Source: Enoplolaimus lenunculus
Lineage: Eukaryota; Nematoda; Enoplea; Enoplida; Thoracostomopsidae
DNA: 64,000 nt
Direction: 5' to 3'
Assembly (NCBI GenBank): GCA_030248215.1
Contig: JASANG010000396.1
Span: 124,001-188,000 of the forward strand
Shown here piece by piece: positions 44,901-54,500 of this stretch. The position numbers and the translations under genes are program-made. The notes under the pieces are model-generated. The model was not told the DNA's origin. It ran no database searches and saw nothing but the letters and a program-made list of their open reading frames with translations. Position 1 is the stretch's first letter; each line of letters begins with the position of its first letter.

Positions 44901-47363
44901 CGATTAGGAATGTGCTCATTCTTGCGCTTAGTGTTAGGTTTAGGCTTAGGCTTAGGAATATGCTTATTATACTGTTCTGTCCCTGTTCTTTACATTTCCA
45001 TTAAATAATAGCCGATATCATGTTGCGCATATATTTCAAAGGAAACACATCAAGACGAGAAATTTATGCTTTTTCAATAATAAATACAGCCCTGTTATGC
45101 AATTTTAATCTTTTATTCCGTATACAACTTTTGGCCCATGTATAGAACAGGACCGGTCGTTTTCTGACGGGGCTGTAATACAGTCAGTTTAAGCTTTCGA
45201 CTTACTTTTTTCCATAGGCTTAGGCCTAGGAATATGCTTATACTACTGTTCCGATCCTGTTCTATACATGGGCCCAACTTTTGTGCTATTTTTATTTAAA
45301 AGCAGGTAAAATTTAGGTCTGTAGACGAAGAACAACGGTTTTCGTGCACTGCAAAGAACGGTTAGTCAAATTGACCCTCTCCGAAATTGGCTCAACATAA
45401 CTAGACAAACTGAGTCAAAGTTCGACTCCGCCAAAGTCAAACGTGCAATTAAGTTAGTCGATTATGATTCCGGAGGAGTCGAATTTGACGCAGTTTTTGT
45501 AGTTCCGTAGAGTCTATTTCGGAGAGAGTCAATTTGACTCGCCATTTTTTGCAGTATGGCCTTGACACCCGTTCGAGACCTGATGTGATAATTTCTTAAT
45601 ATGGGTAAACAAATTTGGCCCATGTAAACATCAGGGACGTACCGTTGTTCTGCGGAACTGCAATAGAGTACGCTAAGCTTTTTGCTCCATTAATGCTTCA
45701 GTATAGGCTTTGGCTTACGTGTGAGCGTAGTGTTACGATTAGGCTTAGTGTTCGTGATATGCGTATACCATAGTTACGGCCTTGTTCTATACATTGGCCA
45801 AATTTTTTAGGCATACGTTTTCAGTATTTTTAATGTAAAGTTTGCATTATTAATAACGCAAACCAGATTTCTGGTTAAAGTAATGCTTATACCAAATAAA
45901 TCCTGGATCAACTGGTTTGGCACATTTGAAATACGTTTGTGAATCTTGGCCGTTAACTGGACTGCGACCCAAATGACAAGTTTCGCCTTCGAATCGTTCA
46001 AATTGTTCTTAAAATTACATAAAAGGCTTTTGTAGGCCTTCTGCCGCAGTGACACGGTTTGAGTTAGGCTTAAACATTAGCATAAGACTTTGCTATAAAT
46101 AAAGCATAAACCTTTAATTCTTTGTGTAAGCCTAAGCCTAAATATTATATGCGAGGAAGAGATGCACAAGAGCTTATACTGTAAATTTCAGTGAGTTGAT
46201 TTTAACTCATAGTGAGATGAATCCGATTAGAAGCCTGGGCTCTGAATTAGGTCTTTCACAACTCAGCCTTTTGAATTGATCGAAATCATTCTGAGTTAAA
46301 AATTAATCAACTCACCCGGAATTTACATCAGCTCAGAGGGAGTTTACATTTACTGTTATTAAGTCAGAAATAACCAGAAATAACCAATTCTCTCTGTGTG
46401 TTGATCAATCAACTCATTGAAATTTACACTGTAGCAAAGTATTTAAATAGTCTAATATCTCGGAATGAGTCTTTCTTCCAACTTTTTCAGTAGTGGTCGA
46501 TCGATACGATTACTGTAGCCGCTTGTTACTGTGCATCAGGGTACAACCGGAGCTCTACCTCCGGTTCCGGCAGAAAATTTACTTCCGGCCCCGGTTCCAG
46601 GTCCGGTAGAACTTGTGCCGGAAGTTGTGGCATTTTTGGTAGCAAAATTTTGCAGGATTTTACCAAATATATATGTTTTGGGCGATTTCGTTTTATTTTT
46701 GGTGTACAATTTTGAGGCAAAAATTGCCAAGATTTCGTATTAAACTATTAAGCGTAATACGAAAACCTTTAACAACACCTGACGCATCTTTGCTTAAACT
46801 AGCGAATTAAACATGACTCTAATACTTCATTTCGCCTCACTTCCGGCTTCGCATCCGGCGCCAGCTGCGACAAATTTTGTTGACTTCCAGCTCCGTATTT
46901 TTCACCTCCGGTTGCACCCTGCTCTACATCGTTTTAAAATAAACCTTCAACCTTTTTTGCAAAAGTTTTCGCACACAAGTTTCCATATATTATACCCTGA
47001 GCCTATAAACGTAAGCCTATTATTAATAGCGAAAAATTAGTCTAAAGCTTATTCGTACCCTAAGTAGGTACTGCCCCTCGGAAAACAAGGTTCCTTATAA
47101 CGTAACAAGGATCCATATCAATGTTAAAAAGTTAATCACGGTCAGATGTATTCTTAAAAATGATTTCGTAAACAAACACTAAAATAGGATTTTATTCTAG
47201 AGCTTGTAACAATGTCTTTTCGTAGACTCTTCAAAATTTTAGGGAGGAACACATATATATATCTATATATATATTGGTTATAGCGCAGAAACTAACCTTG
47301 TCCGCTTGCTGTTATAGACAGAACTGCCATGCCTGCAACGACTATTGCTATTGTCGATAGCAT
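35911..47363 (-). CDS. small secreted cysteine-rich protein, peritrophin-like, five or six exons
   Basis: Exon 1 (47363-47297) encodes a clear signal peptide (MLSTIAIVVAGMAVLSITAS). Exon 2 (46007-45893) has FEGETCHLG and TYFKCAKP. Exon 3 (44161-44026) has LWTRQKCPGQQVFSPEDGFC. Exon 4 (38825-38759) has PTCTTTQTCVDNTPKPCPM. The last exon (36086-35911) has HTCRIASVQLCPKAT and PICHTSQPRP before TAG. All joins are GT-AG and in phase (1, 2, 0, 1), giving 186 residues. The C-x17-C, W, C-P-G-x2-F-S-x4-G-x-C pattern across exons 2-3 resembles type-2 chitin-binding (peritrophin-A) domains with some cysteines missing or displaced. A further exon at 36655-36443 is length-neutral and may be included. Exon 4 could instead read on 21 codons to a TGA. 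Likely role: secreted chitin or matrix binding. Introns are filled with MITEs. Confidence 0.55.
36205..36446. repeat. MITE, family C, copy 3
   Basis: CACTGTAAATTCTAATGAG to the inverse at GAATTTACAAAATAG. Its right end supplies either a donor (GTAAAT) or a stop to the open frame of the possible exon at 36443-36655. Confidence 0.75.
36443..36655 (-). CDS. possible alternative exon of the cysteine-rich gene
   Basis: A good pyrimidine tract and acceptor (TTTTCATTTTTCAG) precede 71 open codons on the minus strand with a hydrophobic, helix-like sequence (VRVLLALDLALMLKFAFM). The donor GTAAAT lies in the end of a family C MITE. Phase fits between exon 4 and the last exon. It could be a real exon with a membrane-like segment, or chance. 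Confidence 0.3.
36969..37156. repeat. MITE family A copy
   Basis: Starts GTAGAGATCAGAGGCGG and ends with the inverse of GGCCAATGTATAAAACAAGG. A loose CTAAG-rich fragment lies just upstream (36860-36960). Confidence 0.6.
37157..37889. other. intronic spacer
   Basis: No gene recognised. A small family A fragment (AACCTAAGCCTATGCC) at about 37620. Confidence 0.3.
37890..38698. repeat. inverted-repeat element carrying a minisatellite, family K
   Basis: Arms of about 100 bases: GTTTGCATATTTGAATTTCT with CATGACC on the left (37900-38005) and the inverse on the right (38605-38695), each followed by TTTCACACC and TTGAAAAATTC-type blocks. The 29-bp minisatellite at 38219-38590 lies between them. No coding capacity. 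It abuts exon 4 of the cysteine-rich gene. Confidence 0.6.
38219..38590. repeat. 29-bp minisatellite
   Basis: About 13 units of 28-31 bases containing GGTCCTAAAAAGGAC and TTTGAAACC. Each unit has a small palindrome (GTCCTAAAAAGGAC). Divergent units lie at both edges and near-identical units in the middle. Confidence 0.95.
38862..38935. repeat. MITE family A fragment
   Basis: One end (CCCATGTATAGAACACAGCC) and three CCTAAG units, then a break. Confidence 0.5.
39176..39373. repeat. MITE, family B, copy 2
   Basis: CACTGCAAAAAGTGGTGAG to its inverse, TA on each side. Confidence 0.8.
39475..39735. repeat. family J copy
   Basis: Left arm ACAAGAGTATACAACTGG and GCACGTGGCGTTTTCGCCC; right arm GGCCTAAAACGCAACGTGC with GGTACATTTTGTACC. 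It is not associated with any tandem array. Confidence 0.5.
39811..40076. repeat. MITE, family E, copy 2
   Basis: GCCGTATTCTCATATGTG to the inverse of GCCGATATTCTCAAATGTG. A second start inside (CATATATTCTCAAATGG, 39868) suggests one copy inserted in or duplicated next to another. Confidence 0.65.
40077..40528. other. intronic spacer
   Basis: No gene; an isolated family G-like end (TGGATCCGCCACTG) at about 40371. Confidence 0.3.
40529..40712. repeat. MITE family A variant, TTACTTTAA ends
   Basis: GGCCAATGTTACTTTAAG to the inverse of GCCTAATGTTACTTTAACG. Confidence 0.7.
40713..41197. other. intronic spacer
   Basis: No gene or complete repeat recognised. Confidence 0.3.
41198..41356. repeat. 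MITE, family H, second copy
   Basis: CAGGGCCTGAGCAGCC to GGGGGCCTCACCG, with the AACCGGTTTAAACAAAACCG and AAGTTTTAAAATG blocks shared with 15113-15262, in the opposite orientation. Confidence 0.55.
41357..41798. other. intronic spacer
   Basis: No gene or complete repeat recognised. Confidence 0.3.
41799..42037. repeat. MITE, family D, copy 2
   Basis: CACATAAAAAAGTATTTCTG to the inverse of CACTCATAATAATATTTCTG, TA on both sides. Confidence 0.8.
42237..42460. repeat. MITE, family E, copy 3
   Basis: GCCCATATTCTCAAATGC to the inverse of GTCAGTATTCTCAAATGTG, with both CAGTTG/CAACTG-type hairpins. Confidence 0.75.
42461..43329. other. intronic spacer with TTTG microsatellite
   Basis: GTTT/TTTG repeats at about 42955-43025. 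No gene recognised. Confidence 0.35.
43330..43539. repeat. MITE, family B, copy 3
   Basis: CACTGCAAAAATTGGTGAG to its inverse, TA on both sides. Confidence 0.8.
43540..43790. repeat. family A-type hexamer remnants
   Basis: Blocks of GGCTTAGGCTTAG and CCTAAGCCTAAGCC in opposite orientations (43575-43600 and 43690-43755) without recognisable ends. Confidence 0.5.
44246..44450. repeat. MITE, family F, copy 2
   Basis: CAGGGTTTAACCGGAATTCC to GGTTCCGGTATTTTATAATT and GCACCCT. It lies just upstream of exon 3 on the coding strand of the cysteine-rich gene, separated by a TA microsatellite (44195-44240). Confidence 0.55.
44792..44999. repeat. MITE family A copy
   Basis: GGCCGATGTAAAGATCAGG to CCCTGTTCTTTACATTTCC; several TTAGGC units. 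Confidence 0.75.
45133..45274. repeat. MITE family A, shortest complete copy
   Basis: 142 bases with nearly perfect ends (GGCCCATGTATAGAACAGG on both strands) and only two hexamer units. Confidence 0.8.
45347..45556. repeat. MITE, family B, copy 4
   Basis: CACTGCAAAGAACGG to the inverse with CATTTTTTGCAGTA; more diverged than the others. Confidence 0.7.
45617..45799. repeat. MITE family A copy
   Basis: GGCCCATGTAAACATCAGGG to the inverse of GGCCAATGTATAGAACAAGG. It ends about 95 bases from exon 2 of the cysteine-rich gene. Confidence 0.75.
46177..46432. repeat. MITE, family C, copy 4
   Basis: ACTGTAAATTTCAGTGAG to its inverse. A second internal end (GGAATTTACATCAGC, 46318) suggests a composite of two pieces. 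Confidence 0.65.
46535..46921. repeat. MITE, family F, copy 3
   Basis: CATCAGGGTACAACCGGAGC at the left, CTCCGGTTGCACCCT at the right, GGTTCCGG-rich arms and the same AT-rich core as copy 1. Confidence 0.65.
46998..47100. repeat. MITE family A fragment
   Basis: Contains GTAAGCCTATT and AAAAATTAGTCTAAAGC without ends. Confidence 0.4.
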
Positions 47364-47557
47364 TTTTAGAAGTACCTTGTAAATAATATGTAAATTAGGC
47401 TAAAATCATGATCACTAATGCATAGAAGTGGGGTTTGCCAAAGTTTTGTAGCCTCTATCACTATGGTCGTCAATAATGTCTGTTGTTAGCCTAAAATCTT
47501 CTTCGGCTTTAAAAAATTTATTTTGTTCAAACTTCGGTCTCATCAAAGAAAAAATAC

Positions 47558-48020
47558 TGACCAGTTAGTGTTAATAGGTTTTCAAACTGGCTAACTATTG
47601 TAATTGCTGAGCTCAATATTGGCAAAAAAGTAGAGTAAATCAAATGCGAAAAATGTGCGAATTTTTGAGTTTCAGCATTCACTGATTTCAAAGTTCTAAA
47701 AGACCTATCACAAACTGGTGACTGGTGCTACACACATTTGAGAATACGAGACCTAATTTTAACCGAGCTGCCGAAGTCAGCATTAAAAATGTTACTAATG
47801 ACTGGGCCCATATTCTCAAATGCGTATACCGCCTATCATCAGTTCGTGATAGGTTTTCAAACTAACGGATATCGTCAATTGCAGATCTCAAAATTGGTAC
47901 AGAAATAGGGTAAATCGAACGCAAAGGTTGTGCTGAATTTCATTCCTCACCATACTCTGGTTCAAAAATCACAGGACCTATCGCCAACTGGTGATAGGTG
48001 CTACACGCATTTGAGAATAC
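47558..48020. repeat. two MITEs of family E side by side
   Basis: First copy 47558-47752 (left end eroded, right end CATTTGAGAATACGAG); second copy 47805-48020, complete (GCCCATATTCTCAAATGC to GCATTTGAGAATAC), same orientation. Confidence 0.7.
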
Positions 48021-48385
48021 ATACAAACAATAAAAAGATAAATTTAAACTGTTGAGAAAAAAGGTCTAAAATAGACTTAGTAAAACAGTGGATCTATGAA
48101 CTCAAACAGAGACGGTAAACTTAAAAATGAAATGTTCCTTTAAAAATGTCCGCCTACTCTTTATAGTGTGGGGGTGACAAAAATAACACAGAATATTAGC
48201 ATTTTTAAGCTTTAAAGATGTTTTCAAAACTCTGTTTATGGTATGTTTATATAATCCCGAGCCCTTTATATCGTATTGTTTATTGTGAATGATTAACTGG
48301 ACGCACCACTTGAAACTAAACTTATGATGCCTTCATCCAACCTACGCATGTCTCGATAAAGATGAATTGTCTCAAAGCTAAGCTA

Positions 48386-48520
48386 CACTGCAAAAAAGGT
48401 GAGTCAAATTGACTCTCTTCGAAATAGGCTCTTCGGAACTACACAAATTGATTCAAAATTAGCCTCCACCTGAATCAAATTCGACTCATGGAGTAGCAAA
48501 TTTGAGTCTGGCATAGTCGA
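48386..48520. repeat. MITE, family B, truncated copy 5
   Basis: CACTGCAAAAAAGGTGAG and the left arm only; the break is followed by a small family A-type piece (GCCTAAGTGC). Confidence 0.65.
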
Positions 48521-48906
48521 AACGAGGAAACGGAAGCCTAAGTGCAAAGCTAAAGTCTAAGTTCAACAAGTGTCGTCACCTTACGCATCTATAGTATTTT
48601 ATATCAATATCGAGTTGGGTTGTGGTGGCGGAACAGGTATTCGGAAGTTTGATACTGTGAGCTCAGGGAAATATTGGGGGGCAGTGCCCCCCAATAAAAC
48701 AAGGGGAGGGGAGCAAGTACCCCCTGCTCTCTCCCACTTCGGGCGCCTATGAGCAGGATGTATAACAGTGAATCTTTCCGTCGCAGATTTTTTAGCCATA
48801 GAAGATCTAAAACGGATTTGTTTTCCAGAGGGTGGAAATCGGCGGGTAATATTCACTGTTTTGCCCTTTAGTTTATAAATGATAAAAAATGTTTATACTA
48901 ATTTAT

Positions 48907-49059
48907 GGCCAATGTTACTTTAAGGGGCGGACAGTAGATTAAGCGTATTCCTAAGCCTAAGCGTAACCCTAAGCCTCAGCAAAAAATGTAATCTAGAATC
49001 TAAACCTACTCTTTCATAGATTCACCAGAAACATGGACGCCTCTTAAAGTAACATGTGC
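48907..49059. repeat. MITE family A variant, TTACTTTAA ends
   Basis: GGCCAATGTTACTTTAAGG to the inverse of GCACATGTTACTTTAAG; hexamer array near the left end. Confidence 0.7.
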
Positions 49060-50393
49060 TCTATTTATCATAATCTAACAAAAATAACGCGACAGAACAA
49101 TTCAGTCTTTTTACGTTCAGGAGTGTTTTTTACAAAACAAGAAGCGGAAATTTGTCTTTCAAGTCTCATAGTATCTCCACGATATTTATCTAAATTTAAT
49201 AAAATCCGCTTAAAAATTCAGTTATAATTTAGTGCAAAGATATTTTAGAGTCCATCTTTTAAAAATTAAATGAAGATTATAGCTGTGAAGTGCGGTAAAA
49301 TGACGTAAACTCCTAGATGTATGTTACACAATCTCGGAAGCCCTCTTGCTGGAGAAACGGGACAGGTTCAAGGCCAATATTTTTTGCGTTAAAACTGGGA
49401 TTGCCATACCTACTGCTCTGAGCATGTATTTTTGGTTTTCCATAAAAAGGTGGCAGCCGGCACTAATTTGGAATCATGTTACTGCTGAAACAGGCGGGGC
49501 AGCGTTGGCGCATGTATTTTTGATCAGAAAACTAGGTACATCTTTTTATAGTCTAGAGTTTTGCTCGGACATCTTGGAAGCGTTCAGTGGCAATATCATT
49601 TGGTGGCAAACTGTGGCAGTCTGGATGGTTTTCAAAGCCTATATTCCTGCGACTACCGGACAATATAGCCACGAAGATCATGTTTTTGCTGCAAAAACAC
49701 TACAACCGGAAACAAACTTCTGGATAGGAATAGACATAAAATTAAGCCGAAGCTTTGTTAAGTCTACGCGTTTTATAAACCAACACCTCTAGAAGTCCAC
49801 AGTGTTGCAAAACGTTAGTCCATGCTTATAAGCCTATGCGCCAGCCTATGCATGTCTATTAAGCCAAAACTAAAATATAGTTTTAAAACTATTAAGGCTA
49901 CTTTCTTATAGTCCAACAAAAACATGACGGCTATAATTATAACGTGGTATTGGTTTTCGTTTACAGGGGGCTACGAGTGGCAATTTTGAAATTTGCCACT
50001 CGATAATATATGTTGCTTTATGCCAAGATGGCAAAGGTTACAGTTTACGATGCACAAAATTCAAGTCCATTTTTAATTTTTTCGTCAAAGGTCAATCGTT
50101 AGAAGTTAGATTTGTCTAAATTTACACTATAATTCATGAATAAAACACAAATGTCTTGATTGTGTAGCGAAACTAGCTAGTTTTGATAAGATTAATATTT
50201 ACGTAGCTATACAAGCGCTTCAACAATCTTTGCAAAGTGAACGCAGTCTTGCATGTTAGAATTTCGTCTTGACATATGTGATACAGGATGTAGTGTACGC
50301 AGGTTTGCATGTCAGAATAGTTGAAAATAGGGTGGACGTTTAAGGGACGACCTTGTTGAAATTCGGGGCATGTAAGCATGTCAGTCATGCTTG
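49060..50393. other. spacer with an unexplained open frame
   Basis: A 148-codon plus-strand frame at 49346-49792 has no recognised domain, signal or splice context. A family A fragment occupies 49800-49940. Confidence 0.25.
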
Positions 50394-50636
50394 TCAGTCT
50401 AGGTAGGAACCAAGGATATCAGACCTTTCTACCCAGCAGCTGGAAAAGCGGGCTAGAGCGGGGATCGAACTCGCAGCCTATGGATCCTTAAGCGAGCACT
50501 CTACCACTGCACCACGTAGCCTACCTCTCCAACTGCATTTTTCGTCGACTATATGTGTCGACCGTATGCCACACGCTAGCATACATACAGTGTAGTGCAC
50601 TGCACTATATTGCATGTGCACATAACGGACAAGCAT
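50394..50636 (-). repeat. tRNA-like SINE-type repeat, copy 1
   Basis: On the minus strand: leader (50531-50636, with GTCGACACATATAGTCGACG), a tRNA-like head (GTGGTGCAGTGGTAGAGTG as A box, GAGTTCGATCCCC as B box) and a tail ending GGTTCCTACCTAGACTGACA. The head does not fold as a normal tRNA because of extra bases between the anticodon arm and the B box. Confidence 0.6.
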
Positions 50637-50875
50637 GTGTCACATGCTTACAATGCTTGTCCTGGTCCACTTGCAATATATGCATTGCACATTTAGTAGT
50701 ATACTTGCCGGCAGCATATAGTCGACATATTTATAGTCTTGTATTAAAGTAGTTTAATAGGCGACCTGTGTTTGCGTAGTAGCAGAGTGTCTGCTTGAGG
50801 ATCCATAAGCCACTAGTTCGTTTCCAGCTGCTTAGTCGAAAGGTCTGAAGTCCCGGTTCCTACCTGGACTGACGC
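50637..50875 (+). repeat. tRNA-like SINE-type repeat, copy 2 (head-to-head with copy 1)
   Basis: Same order on the plus strand: leader with GCCGGCAGCATATAGTCGAC, head with GTAGTAGCAGAGTG and CTAGTTCGTTTCC, tail GGTTCCTACCTGGACTGAC. Its leader mirrors that of copy 1, giving a palindrome centred near 50637. Confidence 0.6.
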
Positions 50876-51039
50876 TAAGTAATTGTTGCTCTTCACTTAG
50901 TTGTGAAATTTTGCGAAAATTTATCAGCCACAGCTTGATTGCTAAATTCGCCTCCGGGCATGTGAAATAGATATGACACAAAGTACAAATTGTAGCACAC
51001 AGATGATGCCAAAGGCCGAAAATCGCTTCCCTGTATATG

Positions 51040-51277
51040 CGGGATATGGTTGTCCTGGTGCATATGCACATTGTGTTGTATGTTAGCCGGCAGCACATGA
51101 TCGACATATATAGTGGACGAAGAAAGCAGTTGCAGAGGTGGGCTGTGTGGTACAGTGGTCTGTAGAGCGTTCGCTTAAGGATTCTTATGCTGATAGTTTA
51201 AGCCCCCCCCTGTATGCCGGCTTGTCACGCAGCTTAATAAAAAGGGTCTATACTCCCGGTTCCTACTTATACTGACA
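51040..51277 (+). repeat. tRNA-like SINE-type repeat, copy 3
   Basis: Leader with GCCGGCAGCACATGATCGAC, head with GTGGTACAGTGGT, a degenerate B box, and tail CGGTTCCTACTTATACTGACA. Confidence 0.6.
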
Positions 51278-51541
51278 TGGGAAGCGCGGTAAAATTGAAC
51301 GTCGGCCTTCTTGTGCTCGAGTCAAACAAGCGACCTCACTACACTATCTGGCCGATTGCAACAACCTCATATTCCGGTACGTATATTTGCGTGCACGTAC
51401 ATGTATGGCAATCGGTTAGGCCCCGGCCATCTCTAGCTAGACTGTAATAAATGTTTTAGAATAGAAAAACACAGCAAATACGTAGATGTCTCAGTAATTT
51501 TCAACGAAAAATTTTCTCATAAATCTCAAATCATAGCGAAA
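51278..51541. promoter_or_regulatory. region just upstream of DONSON
   Basis: The likely promoter and 5' UTR side of DONSON. No TATA box is obvious. Confidence 0.3.
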
Positions 51542-54500
51542 ATGACTGCTACAACTCCATCGAAGTCTCCCGTTTGGCATCATCCCACGGTGTTAATGAA
51601 ACGTCTTGCCTGCAGAAGAAGCAAACGGAAATTTGACTTTTCGGCCAGTTCATGGTAAGATGCAAAACATTTCGTTTAGTTAATTAAAGAAACAATTGCC
51701 CGAAAGTTTATCTTCTGGTTGTTAGGGATGTGAGCCTCGGTTTCATTTTGCGGCAACTCTCGGTATTTGGCAGGTCTGTGTCTATGAATTGCTCTCGGTT
51801 TTAGAGTCTCTGTGGTTGAAACCGAGAGCAGAAATCGAGAATTCAGCACATCTGAGTATCGCTGTATTGTGGAAGTAAGTGATGCCTGATGATGAATAAA
51901 ATTTCACTGTAAATCTAATGAATGTTTCCGGGAAAAAACTCAAATTTCCGTAAAATGTTTTTCACTGTCACTAGGAATAGCTATAGTAATCATCTCTGTG
52001 CAGTAAAATTACTAGATTAGTACCTTTCAGCATCACCTAGTGCTACAAATTATGCTTTAACCTGGTTGATAAATTGCGAATATTCTCGGCGCGCAAAACC
52101 CAAATGCGGGAAAACCAACTTGCGGGAAAACATGTTGTTTTTACTGCATTTTTAATTTTCAGGAGTAGCTGATTTGTAACAGGTAAATGACTAATACGCA
52201 CATATCACGTTATTAACACAAAATTTCATTTCAGTTTCCGTAAAATTAGCCATTATTCTGCAATCCAAAATGAATAATTTTGTGTTCTAGACTACTAATC
52301 ATGTTATTAACAAACAAGTTTTTATTTTGGAAATAGGTAATTTTTCTGTTGTTAATACTATACCTGTGCAGTCGCTGAGTCCCGACGGAGTGGAGTTTCA
52401 GCCTCCTGCCATAGTCCCCTGTTGGCAACCGTGGAAAATGTTGATTGGGGGTAATTTTACCGACAAAATTACTATTGTACAGGGTTACAACAGGAACTGA
52501 GTTTTACCGGGACAGAAATAGGAGCAGATGTTGAATTTTTTGCAGTGACCGGAACAAGAACAGGAGCCCGAATTTGAAATAATCGTCATCACCGAAGTAC
52601 TATTGGACTTTTCAAAAAACTGGCAAAATATGGCTTAAGCGAATTTTCAGCTTTTTCACCATCAAGTTTTGTGAAAACGCAAAGGATTCTGTTCGTTAAC
52701 AAATTTGGACTAATTGCACAAGCATTCATTTCGAATTAACAGTTTTCAAATACAAAGTTTCCAACATTTAAATTATTAAATGATTCTGAATAATTTGACA
52801 CAAAACCGTAGAAATTCTGGTTCCTGCATATTTTAGAACATGAATAGGAACCAGAATTAAATTTTTGCAGGAATTCCGGATGGAACTGGAATTCCGGTGG
52901 AACCATGCTATTTTATTAATGAAAAATTCCATTTAACCGCATTGATCGCTCGTATATATCATCATGTAGACTGTTTACACGCTTACGTTTTCTTAAATTT
53001 AAGAACCTGTTTTACGTTTTCTTAAATTTAAGAACCTGCTTAAATATGTGTTTTTGTAATCGTAATTTTTCAAGCGAGAACAGAGAGTAATAGGATTTTT
53101 TACTCATTATAACTACGGTTTTAGCATTTTATTCGCCAAATGGTATTTTATGTTTCCCTCAATGCGGTAAGCTTGAAAATAAGGCTGTATAAAAATTTGT
53201 TTGCACTTGCCTTTGGAAAATATATTGCTTTTCAATAACATGGTTTTACTTGTTTTAGTACCAACAAATCGAATTGCACACAAAACCAGATGTAATTAGG
53301 ACGACACATTAAGATATACGTAGATTTTTATCGCTGTTTTACACGTGTTGGAGTTCTGTGATCATTTTTCTTTGCCACAATTCGTATATAAGCGGTGAAT
53401 AAAATGAAAAATAAAATGTTACGGTGGTTTTTCGTTTAATATTATAAATTAACCGGCAATTTTGAACGTACACAACAATTTATTATGCTAATGCAGCACA
53501 GGAATCAAAGACATTCAAAGAAAAAAGTTTATTTTACTGTCGGCATCTACGAAAAATTGACCGAGACTGAGACCCAGAAGTCTCGGTTTCGATAGTTGGG
53601 GAGAATACATGCTTCTCACAAGAAATTCAGCGGTGACACTCAATACGACCCGATCACGCATCAATTCGTTTCCGAGAGTTGCATCTCATTATTGCCGCTA
53701 AACGTCATCTCGCGAATACTGAGACGTTGATTTGAGCCCAGCTAAAATGTTCAGGCAAATTTATGTGCAGTGAAAAACGTACTTCAATATTTTTGTGTAT
53801 AAGTTCTTGGGTTCTTCGACCGAAGACGGATCAGCAGTGCATCAAAATGCAACAGCATGTGTGTTCTTAATTCTATAGATGACTTCGATACTGAATCGCA
53901 TCTAACTGACATTTTTATGAGCATTATATTGTAAGAAACGAAGCGAAAGCAATCATGTCCAACCGCAAAAAAGGCGTCATTCGACCGGCGTAGTCTGGTT
54001 TGCCCGCGCCGAATTCAGGTGTTGGTCTGTTTTAATATAGCAGAAAACGTGAATACAAGCTATATACAGCAGTAACAATTTAGGTAATGCAGTGATTGGG
54101 ATTATAGCTCGTTGGATTCGCATTACATAAAACAGACATCTGCGGAACGCTAGCTTAATTGTAAAGAGAGCAAAATGAAAAATGAACGCATTAACAGTAA
54201 CTTCACAAAATGGGAGAGGAATACTTAATGTAATATGTTGCATAAAAATTGTACAGCATATATCAAGAATATATTGTAGTTTTCCTTTAAACAAAAAATG
54301 ATTGGCAATTTGTTCAGATGACGTTATTGAGAATTGTTCACAGCCAACATACACCTTAAATCAATATTATATTTGTATACAAATCCGATTCCGGTATAAT
54401 CCAGTTCATGTACAGAAGTAGTTGGAGCGGCGGGCTACGTAGTACGTGGGGCAGTGATAGAACATCTCTTTAAGAACGGAAAATCGTGAGTTCAAAACCA

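Noticed and set aside
49346-49792. 148-codon plus-strand gene
   Set aside because: No recognisable domain, signal or splice structure, and it ends next to a MITE fragment. The sequence reads as random.
50440-50530. A functional tRNA gene on the minus strand
   Set aside because: A and B boxes are present but extra bases disrupt the cloverleaf, and two diverged copies with a common tail lie nearby, which fits a repeat better.
53977-54354. 125-codon minus-strand frame in DONSON intron 1
   Set aside because: AT-rich hydrophobic composition typical of chance frames; no family match.
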